From contig OX327705.1 in assembly GCA_946807835.1 (NCBI GenBank), positions 12,554,501 to 12,618,500 on the forward strand: a stretch of 64,000 bases of DNA. The letters are read 5' to 3'. Both the position numbers and the translations under genes were made by a program. Below, piece by piece: positions 58,212 through 64,000 of this stretch. This DNA comes from Ailanthus altissimus. Lineage: Eukaryota; Streptophyta; Magnoliopsida; Sapindales; Simaroubaceae. The number at the start of each line of letters is the position of its first letter. Positions within the stretch are counted from its first letter, which is position 1. The notes under the pieces were generated by a model. That model had not been told where the DNA came from and made no database searches. It saw only the letters and a list, made by a program, of their open reading frames with translations.

Positions 58212-59765
58212 TGTTTACGCTCAAAATATAACGCGGCTATCGCAGTATAGATTGAGGTGTCGATCCCACGAGGAAGCTCTTGGCAAAATAGGTTAGTGAA
58301 GTAAAATATTAAAGCAGTAGCAAAGGGTTAATTGATTTAAATGGATGAGATAGAATTGTCTATGAATTGAGAAAAATGTCTTATGATGATTTAAGCAAGG
58401 CTTTGAGAATCACAATTATGCTTTATAAATCTACTCTATACTTTGATTCGATATTTATAACTCAACTGAAAGTTTCACATCCCAAACAATCAATCGGAAG
58501 GTATGTAATATATAGCACATTTGATAACACATGTATTTGATTTAGTTAAACTCTTTGCAAGCATTAACACACATCATGTTATTTATACAAGTTATCTAAG
58601 ATCGACAATATATCATTTTGACAATATTACAGTAAAAGATTAACTTGAATATCAAACATTTATTGCCCTTACATGTTATCCAAGATCGACAATATATCAA
58701 ATTGACAATACTGCAGTAAAAGATTAACATATAAAACAATATAACCAGTAACAATTATAAATCAACATGAATCACATAAGAAAAGTATGACTGAACATAT
58801 ATGAGATATGAGAATTATAACCTCTAGATTATAGAAAATAAAATAGATAAGAGTTTAATCAAAACCAAACTTACAACATTTATAGCTCTTGACACCGAAT
58901 CAAAGCATGGAAGTAGATTTACTACACATAAAAGTTCATCTCTTAGCCTTGCTAGGAACTCTAGCCTAAATTACAATACATGTTAATGAGAATAAAAGAA
59001 GAGAGAATTTTCTTTTAAAAATGTCCTGAGGGTCTCCTTATATAGGCAATGAATGGACATATGTCATGGATGACATCAATCTTCAATAATTTTAAGCCAA
59101 TAACTCGTGTATCCACTTGCAGCACGTTTTTGATAATATAAATGATCAATTTAGCTTCTGCAGCAGACATGAAAGTTGTAGAAATTTGACTCTTCTTTCC
59201 ATAGGCACTAATTTCATGCAAATTAGATGAGTATCCAATGAGATATGAGCAAAATTCCAAAGATACATCAGAATTCGGCCAACAACCATTTTACCCACTT
59301 GCAATGCGATTTGGTCCATGATAACGGCTGATTTGGACTTTACCATAAACATACGAGTTGTTGATAGTTAAGTCAGCAATTCACAGCTTCAAGAATTATA
59401 CCAATTGAGTACGTATTTTGGGAGATACGGTCCAAATACGTGAGTTGGGTCAAGCTGGGTAAGAGTTGTAGTCCGATTCTGTTGTATCTCAACTTTTGGC
59501 CCATAACATGTTGGATTTGGCTTTTTAACTATTCTTCAAATTTGTGTAAGATTGAGTCATGTTGCACCAGGTTCAAGAATTTCTTCATTTCGATTTCTAC
59601 ATTGAGAGTTATGTCCAATTTACCTAAACCTGTCCAAATAACATTCATTAATCACAATTTAAGGAGAACACTTTATTTCAAGCTAAAAATACAGAAAATA
59701 CTAAAATTGGTGACATTAAATGGTGATTGAATCTTTTAACAACATGCATTTTCATGTGTTCATCA
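58212..59765 (-). repeat. 5' LTR of element D
   Basis: 1554 bp, about 2% different from the 3' LTR. It has a small replaced patch near 59122-59140 relative to 48862-48875. A TATA box (sense CTATATAAGGAGACCC) lies at about 59036-59046 and would drive the genomic RNA. Confidence 0.93.
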
Positions 59766-61528
59766 TACATTAAAGGGATTGACACGTAAGCATATATCCC
59801 AATAGTATTCGTGCTCCTTAGACCTGAGCACAATGGTGGGCTTATGAATGACCCATCATATATAGATTCCACATATGTCAGAGACCTTTCATGGTCTAAC
59901 CACTATGTGTCGCTAATATGGTCTAATGCTGATGAAATCTAGTGTATGTAGATATGGGACCATCAGCTCATATGGGTGAGTTGTATATACAGATACTCCA
60001 AGATTATGTTCTAAAAACTCTTATGGCCATAAGTAAATAACTCGAAAAAAAATTTCCTATCTGAGAAACATTATCGCAAAAGTGTTTGCAGGTATTATTT
60101 ATGGGAATACAAATCTGGAATAAGTTCTAGGTTTGAGCACAATGAGACTTGATGGTGATGGTCTATATTTATCCTCTTCCAATATATAAATGATAGAGAC
60201 ATTATATGAATATATATTAACCTCAATTGTATGGTTCAATGCGCCATATTTTTATTTTCATAACGAGTGTATGTGGCATCATTTATAGACTTACGAAAGA
60301 GTTCCATAAGATAAAACTGTTGTGAACCTAGGGAGTCTCAGCATATGTAGTATAGTAGTTGTGCACTGAAATAGCTCATTGGATCAAATGGTTTGATCTG
60401 GGAAGTTCTCAAAAAATCAAAATTATTTTAGGGTCTCTTGGGAAATTATGAGGGTTTAAGTGTTAGGCTCAGGATCTTGGCAAGTGAGATTTGTCACTTT
60501 ATCCTTTCCATTGGATGTCGCATGTCATGCCATTGATTTGTAATGGCATGACACATGGGATGTTTTAAATGGCCCATTTAATTATTAAATGTTAATAGTG
60601 ATATTTGGCCTAATGAATTGATTTGTAATTTGTGGTAGAAGAAGCCAAAATTCGACTATAAGAGTGTTAAGCATTTTCCATGCTTAGTCATGCATTATCT
60701 TAGCATGTGTTGGCAACCTTTTATAAGCCTTAAAACCATGTATCTTTGTCATGCTTTTTCTTAAGCATGTGATGGCCGAATTTAAATTACTAAGTGAAAA
60801 AATGATTTTTCTTCAAGCATGAGGTGGTGTGATTGACAAAGATAATGGCCACTAATGTTTATTATAATCGGCCACCAAGCTAGCTCCTCGCCACCAATTG
60901 TTTCAATTTAGCATGAGGTGCAAATTTAACTTTCAAATTTGTAGCATATCATGCTTAAGTGATTTAGCCATTAAGATTAATTTGATTGGTTAATATGGTG
61001 GCCATCTATACTATAAATAGGCTTTGCATTTGCATAATGTATAATTCAAGTGTGAAGTAAAATCAGCTATATATTAATCTTAGGCTGAGATACATATATA
61101 TATATATGTGTAAAGCAAATGTTCGTTCAATATATTTCCCCCAAGAAAAGGAAGATACTGTTCTAACTCAAGAAATCCCACTCTGTCATCAACTAGAACT
61201 ACATAAACCACGCTTCAAGGCGAGTACATTTTTATCTCATTAATGTAATGAAATGAGTTATTTATATTGCATAGTATATATTATGCATGTGTGATGTATA
61301 AACTAAAATTAAAATATACATAACCACTTTATGTTCAACACATTATCATAATTAAGTAATTAAAGAGGTAAGACGTGTTTTATCATGACTTAGCTTTAAT
61401 GATGGATATTAATAAAGGGTCAAATAAGAGGTTATTATTAGTTTAAGACTAATTGGTGACCAATAAGAGATCAAAAGATTAGGCTACTTCTTTTCTCTCA
61501 ATTTATTGCATTGTCTAAAAAAATTAAC

Positions 61529-62560
61529 TATTGAAATTTATTCTTACGTGCCATCCAATTTTTGTAAGTAAGTTTGTTATTTAGGCAATTAATAATTCAT
61601 TAATTGGTAATTATATTTTATATATGGTAAGATGCTTATAATATTTCAGACACTATATGATCTAAATGAGTTCAGATCTGGTTTAAAAGAGTTTGGACCA
61701 GTGTTAAGAGTTAGTTACGCTGAAAACTATAACTACTAAAGAGTTAGCAGGTTATAAGTGTAAACCAAATCTAAAGAGCTAGAGTCTTGTTTGAAATGGG
61801 ACAAAGACATAGGGGTATATTACCAATGACATAGTTGCAAAGAGTTGAAAATAGTGCTAAGAAATGTTATTGTGCAACTATGTTCTTAAATATTACTTTC
61901 CTAATTTATTTTCACTTATGCGGCTTTGTCAATGAAAACTTTATTAATATAGATCAGTGTATGTCTATATTTGGATGGTCCAAATGGTTAGTCTTAGCAG
62001 GCTATGAGCTTAGTGGAAGATTGTGTAGATATGCGGGTATTCAATGACGATTGAGTACTAATTAGGCTCAATTAGGATCTTCAATAGACATCCTAGAAAG
62101 TCGTCAATAAAGGGTCCTTTCAAGTTGAGTAGTATTCATAATCCCTTGATCTGAGCACTACAGTGAACTTGTAAGTGATCCATCATACTTAGGTTCCACA
62201 TATGTTAGAGACCTTTCATGATTTGACCGCTAGATGTAGCTGGGTATGGTTTGATACTTATGGAGTTTGGTGTGTATAAATATGGGATCCGTTAGCTCAT
62301 ATGGGTGAGTTGTATATCCAGATGCTCCAAGAATGTATTCCAAAAACTCTTATAGCCATAAGTAATTAACCCAAGAAAAATGTTTCTTGCATAAAAAATA
62401 ATATTGTAAAAGTGTTTGCGAATATTGTTTATGGGAATACAAATCTGGAGATAAGTTCTAGGGTTAAGCATATAGAACTTGATGGCGATGGTCTATGTCT
62501 CTACTCTTCTAGGATATAAATGACGAAGGGATTATACGAACATGTATTAACCTTAACTTA
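61529..62560 (+). repeat. Truncated F-type copia LTR (J)
   Basis: Starts TATTGAAATTTATTCTTACG and aligns with LTR H up to ATTAACCTTAACTTA, where the foldback begins. The rest of the LTR is not found after the foldback. Confidence 0.75.
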
Positions 62561-62851
62561 TATTGTGGGCCCCTACCCCTCTACTAGTAGGGTGGGGTCC
62601 ACCCCTACTCGGTGGGCCCACTCAAAGGATATCGGAGTCCCCTCTCCTTTCTTTCGCCTTTTCGAGGCTTGAACCCAGGACCATATGGGGTACCAGAGGC
62701 GTTCTCCAGTGGTCTTAGAACCCTATATGGTCCTGGGTTCGAGCCTCAAAAAAGGCGAAAGAAAGGAGGGGGGACTCCGATATCCTTTGAGTGGGCCCAC
62801 CCAGTAGGGGTGGACCTCACCCTGCTAGTAGAGGGGTAGGGGCCCACAATA
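62561..62851. repeat. 291-bp foldback (inverted repeat) element
   Basis: Arms of about 125 bp (62561-62690 and 62720-62851) are near-perfect inverted copies, TATTGTGGGCCCC at one end and GGGGCCCACAATA at the other, with a loop of about 30 bp. It is much richer in GC than its surroundings. I found no convincing TSD, so its class is open. The open frame through it is a by-product of GC content. Confidence 0.85.
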
Positions 62852-64000
62852 AAAAGGCGTAAATTGTAATATATTCAATCCCTATTAGTAGTATTGGCGT
62901 CTAGATTTCGATATAGAGCAAATAAGATACCATAGGGTTACTCGATTTTAACCCTATTAGAAATATTCCCTTTATAGTGTACGTGAGAGATATTAGACCT
63001 AATTTGGTAATTTCACACTCGATCAGTGCGCCGGACGACCCTAGAATATTTTTGGAATTTTTCTCTATGGGCTTAGAAAAGGAAATCCTAATTTACTACA
63101 TGAATTTCCATTTAAGGGTTATGTATGGAACAAGCCTTTGTTGAGAAATACAATCCATATATTAAGGAATAGACCAATTAGAAGCAATCTCATGGATTGC
63201 CAAGTTGGAAAACTCTAGTTAGTTCTTTTGACTATTCTAACTAGATAGTTACAAAGAAACCAATTAAATCTTTTCATTTGAACTAATGGCAAATTAGAAG
63301 TTTTGAGTAAGGTGAAGGGCAAAATGGTCAATTGAGGGAGCACTATATATATGTTGGAAGGTTGCAGAATTTTCAAGAGATGAAAAGCAAACACTTAGAG
63401 CAAAAGAGAGCAAATTCGTGCAAGGGGGGAAGGTGCTGCTACAGTGAAATTTTAATTTTTTTGTCATAATTTTTCATGTGTAATCAAGCTAAAATAAGGT
63501 TACATATGAATCCCTAAGCTCAATTAAAGCGTCAATTAATGGAAATTCAAGAAACAGAGGTAAGAAAAGCATTGCTTTGTGAGTTTAATAAGTAAGCTTT
63601 CAAGAATGCTTTAATTGATGTTCTTGTGTGTATTCTTGGCTTAGATTGAGTTGAATTCTAGCATGGAGCTTGAAGGAGTCATAAATTTGCAGAAATTAGC
63701 AAGGTAAGAATTAGGGTTTTTGGTGATTTTGTTATAGAGATTTCAATTGGTTGTAATTAGGGCTTTAGAATGAAATTGGCTTGATTTTGTTGTAATTGGA
63801 ACAAGAATTTGAGAAAAGGAATGTGTTGGAACCTAGGGTGAAATTCTGCCACTTTAGGGAAGTTAGGGATTGAGTGGTGTTTTGATTGAGTTGTTGTGTG
63901 TAAATGGTGCGTGTTGTAAATTGAATGTATATGGTTGATGAAAAAACCAAAAATGAAGAAAATGGGACATAATTGTCCATTTTGAAAAGGTGAAGGGCAT
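62852..64000. other. Unassigned non-coding sequence
   Basis: No recognisable gene. A TATA-like ACTATATATATG (63342-63353) is followed by an A-rich, CT-poor 5' UTR-like stretch. The phrase GGTGAAGGGCA occurs at 63312 and again at 63989. It may be the LTR or leader of another element running out of the window. Confidence 0.4.

Larger units (their letters stand above)
47953..59765 (-). mobile_element. Athila-type Ty3/gypsy element D carrying a LOG gene
   Basis: 11,813 bp flanked by TACAT (47948-47952 and 59766-59770). Sense order on the minus strand: 5' LTR, tRNA-Asp primer site, leader with six hairpin motifs, gag-protease, RT-RNase H, integrase, a broken Cys-cluster ORF, an intact LOG ORF, a hairpin/G-tract module, the polypurine tract, 3' LTR. 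By eye the LTRs differ at about thirty positions in 1550 (roughly 2%), so the insertion is young but older than element A. It lies about 35 bp from the sense start of LTR I. Confidence 0.95.
44351..59804 (-). mobile_element. Solo LTR I (copia, F-type), containing C2 and element D
   Basis: Starts TGTTAATTGAGTG and ends ATATATCCCAATA (CAACA expected), flanked by GTATT (44346-44350 and 59805-59809). Net length is about 2172 bp. It is homologous to LTR F in the same orientation. It is split by C2 at 45296 and by element D at 47953. Confidence 0.88.
43751..61348 (+). mobile_element. Solo LTR H (copia, F-type), containing solo LTR I and its passengers
   Basis: Starts TGTTGGGATTTGTTC and ends CACATTATCA, flanked by TAATT (43746-43750 and 61349-61353). 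Net length is about 2139 bp after removing I. It is split at 44350/59810 by LTR I. Sense strand is plus. No internal region of its own is present. Confidence 0.88.

Noticed and set aside
62660..62760. tRNA gene or SINE suggested by GGTTCGAGCC
   Set aside because: No A box, acceptor stem or anticodon arm fits; the motif is part of the inverted arms.
62612..62839. 75-aa frame
   Set aside because: It runs through the foldback; inverted GC-rich arms keep a frame open by chance.

Overview
This is a gene-poor stretch of a plant nuclear genome, most likely a dicot; I cannot name the species. The evidence is an AT-rich background, nested plant LTR retrotransposons (Ty1/copia with initiator-Met primer sites, Athila-type Ty3/gypsy with tRNA-Asp primer sites), and a plant defensin-like gene. 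Most of the 64 kb is retrotransposon. Target-site duplications (TSDs) let the insertions be peeled back in order.

Left block (1-10616). A minus-strand copia element (called F) enters from the left edge with a broken gag (1-632), a structured leader and its 5' LTR (3503-5731). A solo Athila-type LTR (A1, 1777-3167, TSD ATTGT) sits in the leader. Next come a decayed plus-strand copia (G, 5770-8132) with its LTR (to about 9843), and the gag start of another decayed copia (E).

Middle block (10617-35690). Element E is split by minus-strand copia B (10622-33916, TSD CAATT). B's LTRs were then hit by a solo LTR C1 (12457-13865, TSD GCACC), a solo LTR A2 (19107-20445, TSD ATAAT) and a complete, apparently very young Athila-type element A (20711-32734, TSD CCTAC). 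A has an intact 1789-aa gag-pol and a 377-aa second ORF. Its LTRs differ only by one 30-bp repeat unit.

Right-centre (35691-43750). Degenerate LTR debris, two tandem duplications, and the one host-like gene: a two-exon defensin-like peptide gene (39965-40421) whose start codon reads ATA.

Right block (43365-61528). A four-level nest: old LTR, then solo LTR H (TSD TAATT), then solo LTR I (TSD GTATT), then solo LTR C2 (TSD AACCT) and the 11.8-kb Athila-type element D (47953-59765, TSD TACAT). D is the most interesting object here. In the position where A carries its env-like ORF2, D carries an intact intronless 215-aa LONELY GUY (LOG) gene, the cytokinin-activating phosphoribohydrolase, with its own TATA box. 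Just upstream is a broken Cys-cluster ORF. D's own gag-pol is broken by two frameshifts and one stop.

A theme across elements is hairpins with variable stems and constant loops: before the polypurine tracts of A and D, in the leaders of copias F and B, and in the leader of D. The right edge holds a truncated LTR (J), a 291-bp foldback (62561-62851) and unassigned sequence.
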